Below, piece by piece: positions 24,710-33,144 of a stretch of 35,255 bases of DNA (position 1 is the stretch's first letter; each line of letters opens with the position of its first letter). The translations under genes were made by a program, and so were the position numbers. The notes under the pieces are model-generated. The model was given only the letters and a program-made list of their open reading frames with translations. It made no database searches and was not told where the DNA came from. Origin of the DNA: an uncultured Eubacteriales bacterium (GTDB lineage: Bacteria > Bacillota > Clostridia > Oscillospirales > Acutalibacteraceae); assembly GCA_934486915.1 (NCBI GenBank), contig CAKSRC010000012.1, positions 1 through 35,255 on the forward strand, written 5' to 3'.

Positions 24710-25741
24710 ATGAAAAGATTAATAGCTTTATTTACAGCTGCAGCAATTTTACTTTGTTCAGCAGGTTGTGCAGATTTTAAGACAGGGAAAAATGAAGTAT
24801 TTACAATTTCAATGGTAACTGATGCAGGAGGTGTAGATGACCAATCATTTAACCAGTCGGCATGGGAAGGTTTACAAGAGTTCTCAAAGCAGACGGGCGC
24901 TAATGTAAGTTATATTGAATCAACCCAAACTTCCGACTTTGTAACTAACATGGATAAACTTGCAGATCGTAACTGCGATTTGATTTGGGGTATAGGTTTT
25001 GCGATGGCGGATGCTCTTGAAAGGGCAGCAAAGATGAATGTGGATATAAACTATGCTATTGCGGACAATTCATATGGGGACGAAACTCTTCCTAACGTTA
25101 CAGGTGTTGTGTTTAGATCACAAGAGGCTGCATTCTTAGTTGGATATATAGCAGGAAAAACAACAAAGACCAACAATGTAGCATTCATAGGTGGTATTAG
25201 AGGAGATATAATAAGTCAATTTGAGTATGGATACACAGCAGGCGTAAAATACGCAGCTAAGGAGCTCAACAAGGATATTAAAATTAATTCCCAATATGTA
25301 GAGAGTTTCAGCGATGAGGCAAAGGGTAAAGCTACGGCATCTAAGATGTATTTAAATGGATGCGATATTATATTTTCTGCAGCAGGCGGTTGTGGAAACG
25401 GTGTTATAGAGGCTGCTAAGGAAGCAGATAAATTTGCAATAGGTGTAGATAGAGACCAATCATATTTAGCACCTAAAAATGTTTTAACTTCAGCTCTTAA
25501 AAAGGTTGGTAAGGCTTGCGCTATTGTATCAAACGAAAAAATGAATGGTAATGATATAGGCGGAAGGACAGAGGTATTCGGTCTTAAAGAGGGTTGTGTC
25601 GGCCTTCCTGAAGAAAATCCAAATGTTGATCCTAAAATATTAGAGGATACAAAAGCTATTGAAGCAAAAATTGCTGCAGACGAAATAGTGCCTCCCGGAA
25701 ATAAAGAAGCCTATGAGGCGTTTATTGGCAACTTAGGGTAG
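24710..25741 (+). CDS. BMP-family nucleoside-binding lipoprotein (PnrA/BmpA-like)
   Basis: A 343-residue lipoprotein. The signal sequence MKRLIALFTAAAILLCSAGC ends in a lipobox with the modified cysteine at residue 20. The mature part has SMVTDAGGVDDQSFNQSAWE, the hallmark opening of BMP/PnrA proteins, then GFAMADALERAA, AFIGGIRGDIISQFEYGYTA and VDRDQSYLAPKNVLTSALKK. Members bind purine or other nucleosides and deliver them to a RbsA-type ABC importer, which is encoded next. ATG 24710 follows GGAGG (24700-24704). Upstream in-frame TTG codons at 24695-24700 run into this site. Confidence 0.93.
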   Translation: MKRLIALFTAAAILLCSAGCADFKTGKNEVFTISMVTDAGGVDDQSFNQSAWEGLQEFSKQTGANVSYIESTQTSDFVTNMDKLADRNCDLIWGIGFAMADALERAAKMNVDINYAIADNSYGDETLPNVTGVVFRSQEAAFLVGYIAGKTTKTNNVAFIGGIRGDIISQFEYGYTAGVKYAAKELNKDIKINSQYVESFSDEAKGKATASKMYLNGCDIIFSAAGGCGNGVIEAAKEADKFAIGVDRDQSYLAPKNVLTSALKKVGKACAIVSNEKMNGNDIGGRTEVFGLKEGCVGLPEENPNVDPKILEDTKAIEAKIAADEIVPPGNKEAYEAFIGNLG

Positions 25742-25792
25742 AAATTTATAAAGTTTAAATTTAAAACAATAGCCTAAAGGGGGCAGAACTTA

Positions 25793-27334
25793 ATGAAAAT
25801 AAGCGAAGAATATGCAGTACAAATGAGAAATATCAATAAATCATTTGGTAAAAATAAGGTACTGACAGATATGTCCTTAGATGTTAAAAAAGGCACTATA
25901 CACGCAATTTTAGGTGAAAATGGTGCAGGTAAAAGTACTTTAATGAATATACTTTATGGTTTATATCAAGCAGATGAGGGAGAAATTTATTTAAATGGTC
26001 AAAAGGTTAACATAAAAAATCCTCATGTTGCTATTGAAAATAAAATAGGTATGGTGCATCAACACTTTATGTTGGTAGATAATTTTACCGTTACTGAGAA
26101 TATTATTTTGGGAAGAGAAGTAACCAACAAATTTGGCATTATTGACATGAAAAGAGCTAAAAAGGAGCTAAAAGAAATTGTCGAGAAATATGGGTTAGAG
26201 GTTGACCCTGATGCTAAGATAGAGGATATCTCAGTTGGAATGCAGCAGCGTGTAGAAATTTTAAAAGCATTGTATCGTGGAGTAGAACTACTTATCTTGG
26301 ATGAACCTACAGCAGTTTTGACTCCTCAAGAGATAGAAGACCTTTTAAAGATTATGCACAACCTTATAAAAGACGGAAAAACCATTATAATAATCACTCA
26401 TAAACTTAAAGAAATTAAAGAATCCTCTGATGAATGTACTATTATAAGAAGAGGAAAATACATAGACAAAGTAAAGGTTAAGGATGTAGAACAAAGTGAC
26501 CTTGCTACTATGATGGTAGGAAGTGAAGTTCGTCTTATTGTTGAAAAAACTCCTGCAGAACCTAAGGAAGTAGTTCTAGAAATAAAGGACTTAACAGTAA
26601 AAGACGAAAGAAAGATAGATAAAGTAAAAAATCTTTCTCTTTCAGTCAGAAAAGGTGAAATAGTAGGAATCGCAGGAATAGATGGTAACGGTCAAAAAGA
26701 ATTGGTTGAGGCTATTACTTCAATGACCAAATGCGAAAGTGGTACCATTAAAATAAACGGAAAAGAAATTCAAAACACGACACCTAGATATGTAATAGAC
26801 AATAAGGTATCCACTATACATGAAGATAGACATAAAAGTGGACTTATTTTGGATTTTCCTGTTGCTTACAATGCCGTATTTGAAAAGTATAGGGAAAAAC
26901 CATTTTCTAATAAAGGTATTTTGAATTATGATAAAATCAAAGAGTTTACAAGAAAACTTATAAGTGATTATGATGTAAGACCTGCCGAATGTGAGGACTA
27001 TCCTGTTAGAGGATTATCAGGAGGAAATCAACAAAAGGTTATTATTGCGAGAGAAGTCTCGAATGACCCGGATTTACTAATTGCGGTTCAGCCTACAAGA
27101 GGTTTGGATGTTGGTGCAATTGAGTATATACATAAGACTTTGGTAAATTTACGTGACCAAGGAAAAGCAATACTTTTAGTATCGTTTGAGCTTGATGAAG
27201 TAAGGCATGTATCAGATACTATAGCTGTAATGTATGATGGCTCGATTGTCGAAACATTCAAGCAAAATGAGGCTGATGAAGGCACTATAGGTCTACTTAT
27301 GGCGGGAGGTAAGAGAAATGAATCTAACTGTTAA
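25793..27334 (+). CDS. Nucleoside ABC importer, double ATPase subunit (NupO/YufO-like)
   Basis: A 513-residue protein with two ABC ATPase domains, as in sugar and nucleoside importers. Domain 1 has Walker A GENGAGKST (41-49), the Q-loop at HQH (89-91), signature SVGMQQ (147-152) and Walker B LLILDEPT (166-173). Domain 2 is degenerate, as usual in this family. Its Walker A is replaced by GIDGNGQKE (295-303), the signature LSGGNQQ (408-414) is intact, and the Walker B end reads AVQPTRGLD with Gln instead of the catalytic Glu. It energises uptake with the following permeases and the preceding lipoprotein. AAAGGGGG lies upstream of ATG 25793. Confidence 0.94.
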   Translation: MKISEEYAVQMRNINKSFGKNKVLTDMSLDVKKGTIHAILGENGAGKSTLMNILYGLYQADEGEIYLNGQKVNIKNPHVAIENKIGMVHQHFMLVDNFTVTENIILGREVTNKFGIIDMKRAKKELKEIVEKYGLEVDPDAKIEDISVGMQQRVEILKALYRGVELLILDEPTAVLTPQEIEDLLKIMHNLIKDGKTIIIITHKLKEIKESSDECTIIRRGKYIDKVKVKDVEQSDLATMMVGSEVRLIVEKTPAEPKEVVLEIKDLTVKDERKIDKVKNLSLSVRKGEIVGIAGIDGNGQKELVEAITSMTKCESGTIKINGKEIQNTTPRYVIDNKVSTIHEDRHKSGLILDFPVAYNAVFEKYREKPFSNKGILNYDKIKEFTRKLISDYDVRPAECEDYPVRGLSGGNQQKVIIAREVSNDPDLLIAVQPTRGLDVGAIEYIHKTLVNLRDQGKAILLVSFELDEVRHVSDTIAVMYDGSIVETFKQNEADEGTIGLLMAGGKRNESNC

Positions 27335-28448
27335 AATACTAAAAAAACCAATAACCTCAACACTTATAGCTATTTTGTGTGGATTTATAGTTGCATCTAT
27401 AATCTTAGCTTTTGCGGGATACAATCCATTTGAAATTATTGGTGTAATGTTTAAAGGAATATTTGCAAGACCAAAATCAGTTGCTAATGTAATTATTAAG
27501 GCAACACCTATAATTCTTACCGGTGTGAGTGTCGCATTTGCATTTAAGACAGGTCTTTTCAACATAGGATCAGAGGGTCAGTTTATTATAGGCTCAGTGA
27601 CTGCTGTTATATTTGGTATAACATTTAATTTTCATCCTATAATACAAATTCCTATGCTTATGTTGGTAGGTATTTTAGCCGGCGGCGTATATGGTTCTAT
27701 TGTTGGTTTCTTGAAAGCTAGATTTGGTATTCATGAAGTAATAACAAGTATTATGTTAAACTGGATTGCACTTTACTTCTTAAATTATATTTCTAATAGT
27801 AAGACATTCCACAAACCTAACACGACGGGTACATATGATATAAATAATTCCGGACTTATAACCCTATTTAGGAATATGAAGGAAAGTAAAGAAGGAATTG
27901 CTACTTTAAAGAAGAACCCTTATGTTGCAGACGTAGTTTTAAAAACCGATATTAATATCGGAATATTAATTGCTATATTAGTTGCAATTGTAGCTTGGTT
28001 CTTGTTATACAAGACAACAAAAGGTTATGAATTAAGAGCGGTTGGATTTAACCCTAATTCTTCAAGATGTGCAGGTATAGATGTTGATAAGAACATACTA
28101 CAATCAATGCTTATCTCCGGTGCTATATCAGGTCTTGCAGGGGCCATTACGGTAATGGGGATTACCCCTCATAATGTTTCAGTCCTTTCTGTCTTTGAAA
28201 ATAATGGTTTTAATGGCTTATCAGTAGCTTTGATTGCAAATAGTTCGCCTATAGGCTGTATATTTGCAGGACTCTTATTTAGTGGATTGATTTATGGTGG
28301 ACGTTCAGTTCAGTTTGAAACCGGGGCGCCAAGTGAAATTATTAATATTATGATAGGAACCATAGTATTCTTTGTAGCGCTTACAAGAATAGTTCCTGTA
28401 TTGGCAGATAGGCTTGAAAGGAAAAGGGTGAAGAAAGATGCTGACTAA
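27318..28448 (+). CDS. Nucleoside ABC importer permease 1 (NupP/YufP-like)
   Basis: A 376-residue permease with about 9-10 transmembrane segments of the BPD_transp_2 family. The features IGSEGQFIIGSVTAVIFG and FGIHEVITSIMLNWIALYF are typical of YufP-type nucleoside permeases. LRAVGFNPNSSRCAGIDVDK near residue 240 is the EAA-like cytoplasmic loop. It overlaps the ATPase gene by 17 bases and the second permease by 11, so the three are translationally coupled. GGAGG lies 8 bases before ATG 27318. Confidence 0.93.
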   Translation: MNLTVKILKKPITSTLIAILCGFIVASIILAFAGYNPFEIIGVMFKGIFARPKSVANVIIKATPIILTGVSVAFAFKTGLFNIGSEGQFIIGSVTAVIFGITFNFHPIIQIPMLMLVGILAGGVYGSIVGFLKARFGIHEVITSIMLNWIALYFLNYISNSKTFHKPNTTGTYDINNSGLITLFRNMKESKEGIATLKKNPYVADVVLKTDINIGILIAILVAIVAWFLLYKTTKGYELRAVGFNPNSSRCAGIDVDKNILQSMLISGAISGLAGAITVMGITPHNVSVLSVFENNGFNGLSVALIANSSPIGCIFAGLLFSGLIYGGRSVQFETGAPSEIINIMIGTIVFFVALTRIVPVLADRLERKRVKKDAD

Positions 28449-29364
28449 TATAGTAGTTATTATAGGAATAACATTAATGTATTCTACTCCACTCATATTT
28501 GGAGCTTTGGGAGGAGTAATTTCTGAACGTGCCGGAGTTGTAAACATAGGTATAGAAGGCATGATGGTAATAGGAGCATTCACGGGAGCAACTGTTGGCT
28601 ATTTTACCGGTAATCCATGGTTGGGATTTTTAGTCGCAGGACTTTCAGGAAGCTTAATTTCATTGCTTCTTGCTATAGCTGCTATCAATTTTAAGGCAGA
28701 TCAAACAATAGTAGGTATGGCAATTAACCTTATAGGGCCCGGGCTTGCATTGTTTTTGTGTAAGGTTACGTTTAATGGTGCTACGATGAGTAGGACTGTA
28801 ACAAACAAACTCCCTAAAATTTGGGATGGATCTTCATTCCAAAATGGTTCTCTACTTTCTAATTTGAGTGTTGATATGACAGCTTTTATAGCACTTATAT
28901 TAACCGCTATTGTTTGGTTTATATTCTATAAAACAAAATGGGGATTAAGAGTACGTTCAGTAGGTGAACATCCTGCAGCCGCCGACACTTTGGGAGTCAA
29001 CGTTTCTCTTACAAGGTACATATGCGTTCTATTATCAGGAATGCTTGCAGGTTTTGGTGGAGCTTCAATGACTTTAGCAGTTGTATCACAATTTGCACCA
29101 ACTGTTATAAGTGGTCAAGGATTTATCGCCCTAGCAGCAGTTATATTTGGTAAATGGACTCCGTTTGGAGCATATGGGGCATGTATGCTTTTTGGATTTG
29201 CTCAGGCTTTAGTTGTAATGCTTGGCGGGGGAAATGCTATATTACCATCCGAAGTGTTGGCAATGATTCCTTATATTCTCACCATTATTGTTCTTATACT
29301 TTTTGTTGGCCGTTCAGTTGCCCCAAAAGCAGATGGTGTGCCATATGAAAAAGGAAAGAGATAA
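28438..29364 (+). CDS. Nucleoside ABC importer permease 2 (NupQ/YufQ-like)
   Basis: A 308-residue permease with about 8-9 transmembrane segments, the heterodimer partner of the preceding permease. SERAGVVNIGIEGMMVIGAF near the N terminus and LRVRSVGEHPAAADTLGVNV near residue 180 are the family signatures. The end of the protein (GRSVAPKADGVPYEKGKR) is cytoplasmic and basic. The start lies within the last codons of permease 1, with an AAGAAAG sequence as a weak binding site, consistent with coupling. Confidence 0.93.
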   Translation: MLTNIVVIIGITLMYSTPLIFGALGGVISERAGVVNIGIEGMMVIGAFTGATVGYFTGNPWLGFLVAGLSGSLISLLLAIAAINFKADQTIVGMAINLIGPGLALFLCKVTFNGATMSRTVTNKLPKIWDGSSFQNGSLLSNLSVDMTAFIALILTAIVWFIFYKTKWGLRVRSVGEHPAAADTLGVNVSLTRYICVLLSGMLAGFGGASMTLAVVSQFAPTVISGQGFIALAAVIFGKWTPFGAYGACMLFGFAQALVVMLGGGNAILPSEVLAMIPYILTIIVLILFVGRSVAPKADGVPYEKGKR

Positions 29365-29385
29365 AATTGTAAATAGGAGTTTAAC

Positions 29386-30051
29386 ATGGATAATAAAGAT
29401 ATATTAAGCAAAGTTGATCATACATTGCTTTCCCAAACAGCTACTTTCGAGGAAATAAAAAAAATATGTGACGATGGTATAAAATATAATGTCGCATCAG
29501 TTTGTATACCTGCATCATATGTAAAAAGAGCAAAGGAGTATGTAGGGGACAAAATTGCTATTTGCACTGTTATAGGTTTTCCAAATGGATATAGTACAAC
29601 TGCTACTAAAGTATTTGAGACTGAAGATGCAATAAAAAACGGTGCTGATGAAATCGATATGGTTATCAACCTTGGCTATGTTAAGGATAAAATGTTTGAC
29701 GAGGTTTTAGAAGAGATAAAGGCTGTAAAAAAAGCTTGTAAAGACAAAATTCTAAAGGTTATAATCGAGACTTGCCTATTAAGTGACGAAGAAAAGGTTA
29801 AGTTATGTGAAATCGTAACTGAGGCTAAGGCAGACTTTATAAAAACTTCAACCGGATTTTCAACCGGCGGTGCAACATTTGAGGATATTGAGTTATTTGC
29901 TAAGAATGTTGGCAAAGACATAAAAATAAAAGCAGCCGGTGGAATTAAAACTCTTGAAGATGCAGAAAAGTTTATTAATTTAGGGGCCGATAGGCTTGGA
30001 ACAAGCAGAATTATAAAACTTATTAATAATCAAGAGTCTTCAGGATATTAA
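29386..30051 (+). CDS. deoC: Deoxyribose-phosphate aldolase
   Basis: A 221-residue class I aldolase (TIM barrel) that cleaves deoxyribose-5-phosphate to acetaldehyde and glyceraldehyde-3-phosphate. VDHTLL opens the family consensus, and VCIPASYVKRA and GFPNGYSTTATK follow. DEIDMVINLG holds the relay Asp91, FIKTSTGFSTGGAT holds the Schiff-base Lys153, and IKAAGGIKT holds Lys182. Length matches short DeoC proteins. AGGAG precedes ATG 29386. It completes the degradative branch for deoxynucleosides in this operon. Confidence 0.96.
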   Translation: MDNKDILSKVDHTLLSQTATFEEIKKICDDGIKYNVASVCIPASYVKRAKEYVGDKIAICTVIGFPNGYSTTATKVFETEDAIKNGADEIDMVINLGYVKDKMFDEVLEEIKAVKKACKDKILKVIIETCLLSDEEKVKLCEIVTEAKADFIKTSTGFSTGGATFEDIELFAKNVGKDIKIKAAGGIKTLEDAEKFINLGADRLGTSRIIKLINNQESSGY

Positions 30052-30066
30052 AAGAGGTGCATTTTA

Positions 30067-31392
30067 ATGAGAATGTATGATGTTATTGTAAAGAAGAGAA
30101 ACGGTGAAGTTTTATCAAATGAGGAAATAGAATTCTTTGTTAAGGGATATGTTGACGGTTCTATACCGGACTATCAGGTTTCCGCTCTTTTGATGGCTAT
30201 ATATTTTAAAGGTATGACGTCTCAAGAAACAGCGACACTTACAAAATGTATGGCAGAATCAGGTGAAATGATAGATCTTTCCTCTATACCGGGTATAAAA
30301 GTTGATAAACACAGTACCGGCGGTGTAGGCGACAAGACTACTTTAATTATTTCTTCAATAGTAGCCTGCTTAGGTGTACCCGTTGCCAAAATGTCCGGAA
30401 GAGGTCTTGGCCACACAGGCGGAACTATAGATAAAATGGAATCCATACCGGGTATGCAAACAGCTATAGAAAGAGATAAGTTCTTTGATATAGTAAAAAA
30501 TGTTGGCGTGAGTGTAATCGGCCAATCAGGGAATATCGTACCTGCAGACAAAAAACTATATGCATTAAGGGATGTAACCGCTACCGTAGAGAGTATCCCA
30601 TTAATCGCATCGAGCATAATGAGTAAAAAAATTGCTGCCGGCTCTGACTGTATTTTGCTTGATGTTAAGGTTGGAAGTGGAGCATTTGTTAAGAACATAG
30701 ACCAGGCTATTGAACTTGCTAAGGCTATGGTATCTATAGGTGAGCATGTTGGAAGAAGAGTAATTGCCTTGATTACAGATATGAATAGACCATTAGGAAA
30801 CGCAATAGGAAATTCCCTTGAAATTATGGAAGTATGTGAAGTTTTAAAGGGAAGAGGACCTAAAGACCTTCTAGAAATATGCTTGGACCTTGCTTCAAAT
30901 ATGCTTTTCCTTGCAAATAAGGGTACATTGGAAGAATGCTATAATATGGCAAAACAAACTCTTGAAAGTGGTAAAGCTTACAATAAGCTAAAAGATATGG
31001 TAAAAGCTCAAGGTGGAGATGTAGCTGTTCTTGATGACTACAACAACTTTGAGAAGGCAAAAGTACAAAAAGAAGTTTTCTCCGACAAAGAAGGCTACAT
31101 ATTCTCCATGGATACCGAAAAATGTGGCATAGCATCTATGATTTTAGGAGCAGGAAGAGAAACTAAAGAAAGCTCCATAGACTACAGCGCAGGAATCATC
31201 TTAGATAAAAAAATAGGTGATTATGTAAGGGTTGGCGAGAAGATAGCTACATTATTCTCATCTAGCGAAGAAAAATGTGATATAGCTTCAAAGACCTTGC
31301 TTGATTCTATTGAATTTTCTAAGGATCAACCAAAAGAAGAGCCTATAATATACGCAAGAGTGTCCAAAGATAATATTGAACGTTTTTTATAA
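30067..31392 (+). CDS. pdp: Pyrimidine-nucleoside phosphorylase
   Basis: A 441-residue enzyme that phosphorolyses thymidine, uridine and deoxyuridine. The N-terminal helical region is followed by the phosphate-binding KHSTGGVGDKTT and then SGRGLGHTGGTIDKMESIPG. The base-contact region VTATVESIPLIASSIMSKK and DVKVGSGAFVK come next. The C-terminal PYNP domain ends at residue 441. Length equals other Pdp/DeoA proteins. It is the last gene of the operon, with a strong terminator 20 bases later. GAGGTG lies about 7 bases before ATG 30067; ATG 30073 is a second possible start. Confidence 0.95.
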   Translation: MRMYDVIVKKRNGEVLSNEEIEFFVKGYVDGSIPDYQVSALLMAIYFKGMTSQETATLTKCMAESGEMIDLSSIPGIKVDKHSTGGVGDKTTLIISSIVACLGVPVAKMSGRGLGHTGGTIDKMESIPGMQTAIERDKFFDIVKNVGVSVIGQSGNIVPADKKLYALRDVTATVESIPLIASSIMSKKIAAGSDCILLDVKVGSGAFVKNIDQAIELAKAMVSIGEHVGRRVIALITDMNRPLGNAIGNSLEIMEVCEVLKGRGPKDLLEICLDLASNMLFLANKGTLEECYNMAKQTLESGKAYNKLKDMVKAQGGDVAVLDDYNNFEKAKVQKEVFSDKEGYIFSMDTEKCGIASMILGAGRETKESSIDYSAGIILDKKIGDYVRVGEKIATLFSSSEEKCDIASKTLLDSIEFSKDQPKEEPIIYARVSKDNIERFL

Positions 31393-31411
31393 TATAGATA
31401 GCTCTATAACT

Positions 31412-31443
31412 AAAATGGATAGCATTATTTGCTATCCATTTTT
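31412..31443 (+). terminator. Terminator of the nucleoside operon
   Basis: AAAATGGATAGC (31412-31423) and GCTATCCATTTT (31431-31442) form a 12-bp perfect stem with a 7-base loop and end in a T-tract. It lies 20 bases past the pdp stop. Confidence 0.88.
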
Positions 31444-31541
31444 CTATAGGTAGATTATCAAGTTATATTTATTTTTGTGAATTAAATAATCTATTGTGAA
31501 ATAATAATAATTGATATGATTTTTGATATAAGGAGATTATT

Positions 31542-32474
31542 ATGAAGAATATTGCGAACAACATTACAGATCTAATTGGCAACACACCCATGCTTTATCT
31601 AAAAAACTATTGTGAAGAAAATAATGTACATGCAAACATAATTGCTAAACTGGAATATTTTAATCCGTCCGGCAGTGTGAAGGATAGGGCTGCCTTTTTT
31701 ATGATAGAGGATGCAGTTAAAAAAGGCATTTTGAAAGAAGGGGCTACTATAATAGAGCCCACAAGTGGAAATACGGGTATAGGACTTGCGTCAATTGGCG
31801 CTTCCAAGGGCTATAGGGTTATTTTAACTATGCCGGATACTATGAGCAAGGAAAGGATAAATATTCTAAAGGCTTTTGGGGCTGAAATTGTCCTTACTAA
31901 GGGTGCTCTTGGCATGAATGGGGCTATTGAAAAGGCAAAAGAACTTTTAAATGAAATAGACAATTCATTTATGCCGTCTCAATTTGACAATAAGGCAAAT
32001 GTCTTGGCGCATGAAAAGACTACAGCACTGGAAATCCTAGAGGATACTGATAAAAAAGTTGATATTTTTGTAGCGGGAGTTGGTACCTCAGGTACGTTGA
32101 TAGGTGTCGGAAAGGTTCTGAAAGACAAGATAGATAATGTGAAAATTGTTGCAGTAGAACCTAAGGGTTCGCCGGTACTTTCTAAGGGGACCCCGGGAAA
32201 ACATGCCATTCAGGGCATAGGTGCGGGTTTTGTACCTTCTATATATGACGAGAGTATCCCGGATGAAATAATAGCCATAGAGGATGAGGATGCATTTAAG
32301 GCCTGCAGAGATGTGGCTAAACTAGAGGGAGTTTTAGTTGGTATGTCTTCAGGGGCTGCACTTTGTGCTTCGTTAGAGCTTGCAAAACGTGAAGAGAATA
32401 GAGACAAAAATATAGTAGTTCTCTTGCCTGACAGCGGGCAAAGGTATTTATCAACCAAATTGTATGAAGAATAG
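31542..32474 (+). CDS. cysK: Cysteine synthase (O-acetylserine sulfhydrylase)
   Basis: A 310-residue PLP enzyme that makes cysteine from O-acetylserine and sulfide. The opening DLIGNTPMLYL is followed by FNPSGSVKDRAA with the PLP lysine Lys47. PTSGNTGIGLASIGASKGYR (substrate loop TSGNTG at 74-79) and AGVGTSGTLIGVGKVLK (phosphate loop) come next, then GMSSGAALCA near the C terminus. Length is the family norm. It is a single-gene unit between two hairpins; AAGGAG precedes ATG 31542. A plausible but imperfect promoter lies at 31494-31520 (TTGTGA, then TATGAT at 15-base spacing). CysK and cystathionine beta-synthase-like relatives are close; CysK is the best reading. Confidence 0.93.
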   Translation: MKNIANNITDLIGNTPMLYLKNYCEENNVHANIIAKLEYFNPSGSVKDRAAFFMIEDAVKKGILKEGATIIEPTSGNTGIGLASIGASKGYRVILTMPDTMSKERINILKAFGAEIVLTKGALGMNGAIEKAKELLNEIDNSFMPSQFDNKANVLAHEKTTALEILEDTDKKVDIFVAGVGTSGTLIGVGKVLKDKIDNVKIVAVEPKGSPVLSKGTPGKHAIQGIGAGFVPSIYDESIPDEIIAIEDEDAFKACRDVAKLEGVLVGMSSGAALCASLELAKREENRDKNIVVLLPDSGQRYLSTKLYEE

Positions 32475-32503
32475 TTAGAAACTTGTGGTAGATAATAATG
32501 GAG

Positions 32504-32544
32504 TAAGGGTAGATATGTGATGGATATTCACATGTTTACCCTTA
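32504..32544 (+). terminator. Hairpin downstream of cysK
   Basis: TAAGGGTA (32504-32511) pairs with TACCCTTA (32537-32544), and ATGTGA (32515-32520) pairs with TCACAT (32528-32533), a two-part stem with an internal loop. It lies 30 bases after the cysK stop. The downstream sequence (TTATCGTGTTTGG) is only a weak U-tract. Confidence 0.5.
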
Positions 32545-32706
32545 TTATCGTGTTTGGTTTATAATATATATATAGGTAATTAGAGATAAAATTATAAAGC
32601 ATAAAAAAAGAAATACAAACTTTATAAGCATAAGCAATTATAAATATGGAAATTTATAGTATATATATTTGGTTGAAAGATTAAATGTATAAAATCGACA
32701 CAAAAT

Positions 32707-32723
32707 TGTGAAATAAGTTCACA
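32707..32723. promoter_or_regulatory. Palindromic operator candidate TGTGAA-N5-TTCACA
   Basis: TGTGAA (32707-32712) and TTCACA (32718-32723) are perfect 6-base inverted arms around ATAAG. It resembles Rex- or CRP/FNR-type half-sites, but the spacing is one base different from both, so the regulator cannot be named. It is 35 bases upstream of the -35 box at 32758. Confidence 0.4.
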
Positions 32724-32724
32724 T

Positions 32725-32744
32725 ATTTGTTTATGTAAACAAAT
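32725..32744. promoter_or_regulatory. Perfect 20-bp palindrome, operator candidate
   Basis: ATTTGTTTA (32725-32733), TG, TAAACAAAT (32736-32744): 9-base arms with no mismatch, ending 13 bases before the -35 hexamer at 32758. A perfect palindrome of this length directly next to a promoter strongly suggests a dimeric regulator. No T-tract follows closely enough for a terminator. Confidence 0.5.
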
Positions 32745-32757
32745 TTTCACTTTTTGT

Positions 32758-32786
32758 TTGACTTCGACCTATTTTGCTGGTAATAT
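32758..32786 (+). promoter_or_regulatory. Sigma-A promoter of the candidate RNA
   Basis: TTGACT (32758-32763), exactly 17 bases, then TAATAT (32781-32786) preceded by TGG (extended -10). The predicted start is near 32793. No protein gene of ordinary size follows before the terminator at 32941-33000. Confidence 0.7.
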
Positions 32787-32792
32787 AATATC

Positions 32793-33000
32793 TAGTATAG
32801 ATTTATACTAAATGAAAAGGTAAAAGTGATGCAAAGATTGCATGTTATGTACTTATTGTTGTTTTAAGTACTTAAGTACCTAAAATAGCATAAGTATGTA
32901 ATATAGTTGTTGTTTATACAGCAGCTATAGGTAAAATTCGAAAACAACTTCAAATTTGCGATTTCTCAATTGTAGTTTTGTAGGTTGTTTTTTATTTTTT
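32793..33000 (+). ncRNA. Candidate structured small RNA of about 200 nt
   Basis: The segment between a good promoter and a terminator is full of complementary pairs. Hairpin 1 is TAGTATA/TATACTA (32793-32810). Hairpin 2 is ATGCAA/TTGCAT (32829-32843). GTACTT and AAGTAC can pair around 32849-32870. A 10-bp stem with two G-U pairs, ATAGTTGTTG/CAGCAGCTAT (32903-32928), is enclosed by TACCTA/TAGGTA (32877-32882 and 32928-32933). The 3' end is a terminator. I cannot match it to 6S, SRP, RNase P or tmRNA. A 12-codon frame with a spaced AAGG box (ATG 32829 to TAA 32867, MQRLHVMYLLLF) lies inside, so a short peptide or leader function is an alternative. Confidence 0.45.
32941..33000 (+). terminator. 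Terminator of the candidate RNA
   Basis: AAAACAAC (32941-32948) and GTTGTTTT (32984-32991) form an 8-bp stem, with a possible inner CAAA/TTTG extension and a long loop. TTATTTTTT follows. Confidence 0.6.
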
Positions 33001-33056
33001 ATTAGAGGTATTATTGGTATATTAAAAAGTTAATTATATAAAGATAGATATAAAAT

Positions 33057-33088
33057 AAAAAACTGCTGATTTTAATCAGCAGTTTTTT
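33057..33088. terminator. Strong terminator just upstream of spoIIIAA
   Basis: AAAACTGCTGATT and AATCAGCAGTTTT form a stem of at least 13 bp with a TT loop, followed by a run of T. A-residues on the 5' side make it usable from both strands. It ends only about 57 bases before the spoIIIAA start. Confidence 0.85.
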
Positions 33089-33144
33089 TGTTGTTCTAAA
33101 ACCTCTATGTGGGACATATTTATTTACCATGGGGAGGGACAAGT

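Noticed and set aside
30222..30698. 158-codon open frame on the minus strand within pdp
   Set aside because: It lies wholly antisense to a conserved enzyme, has no binding site and shows no recognisable domain; it is a shadow of pdp codon use.
32707..32723. Definite Rex or CRP/FNR site
   Set aside because: The central spacing (N5 between TGTGAA and TTCACA) matches neither known consensus exactly, so the regulator is left unnamed.
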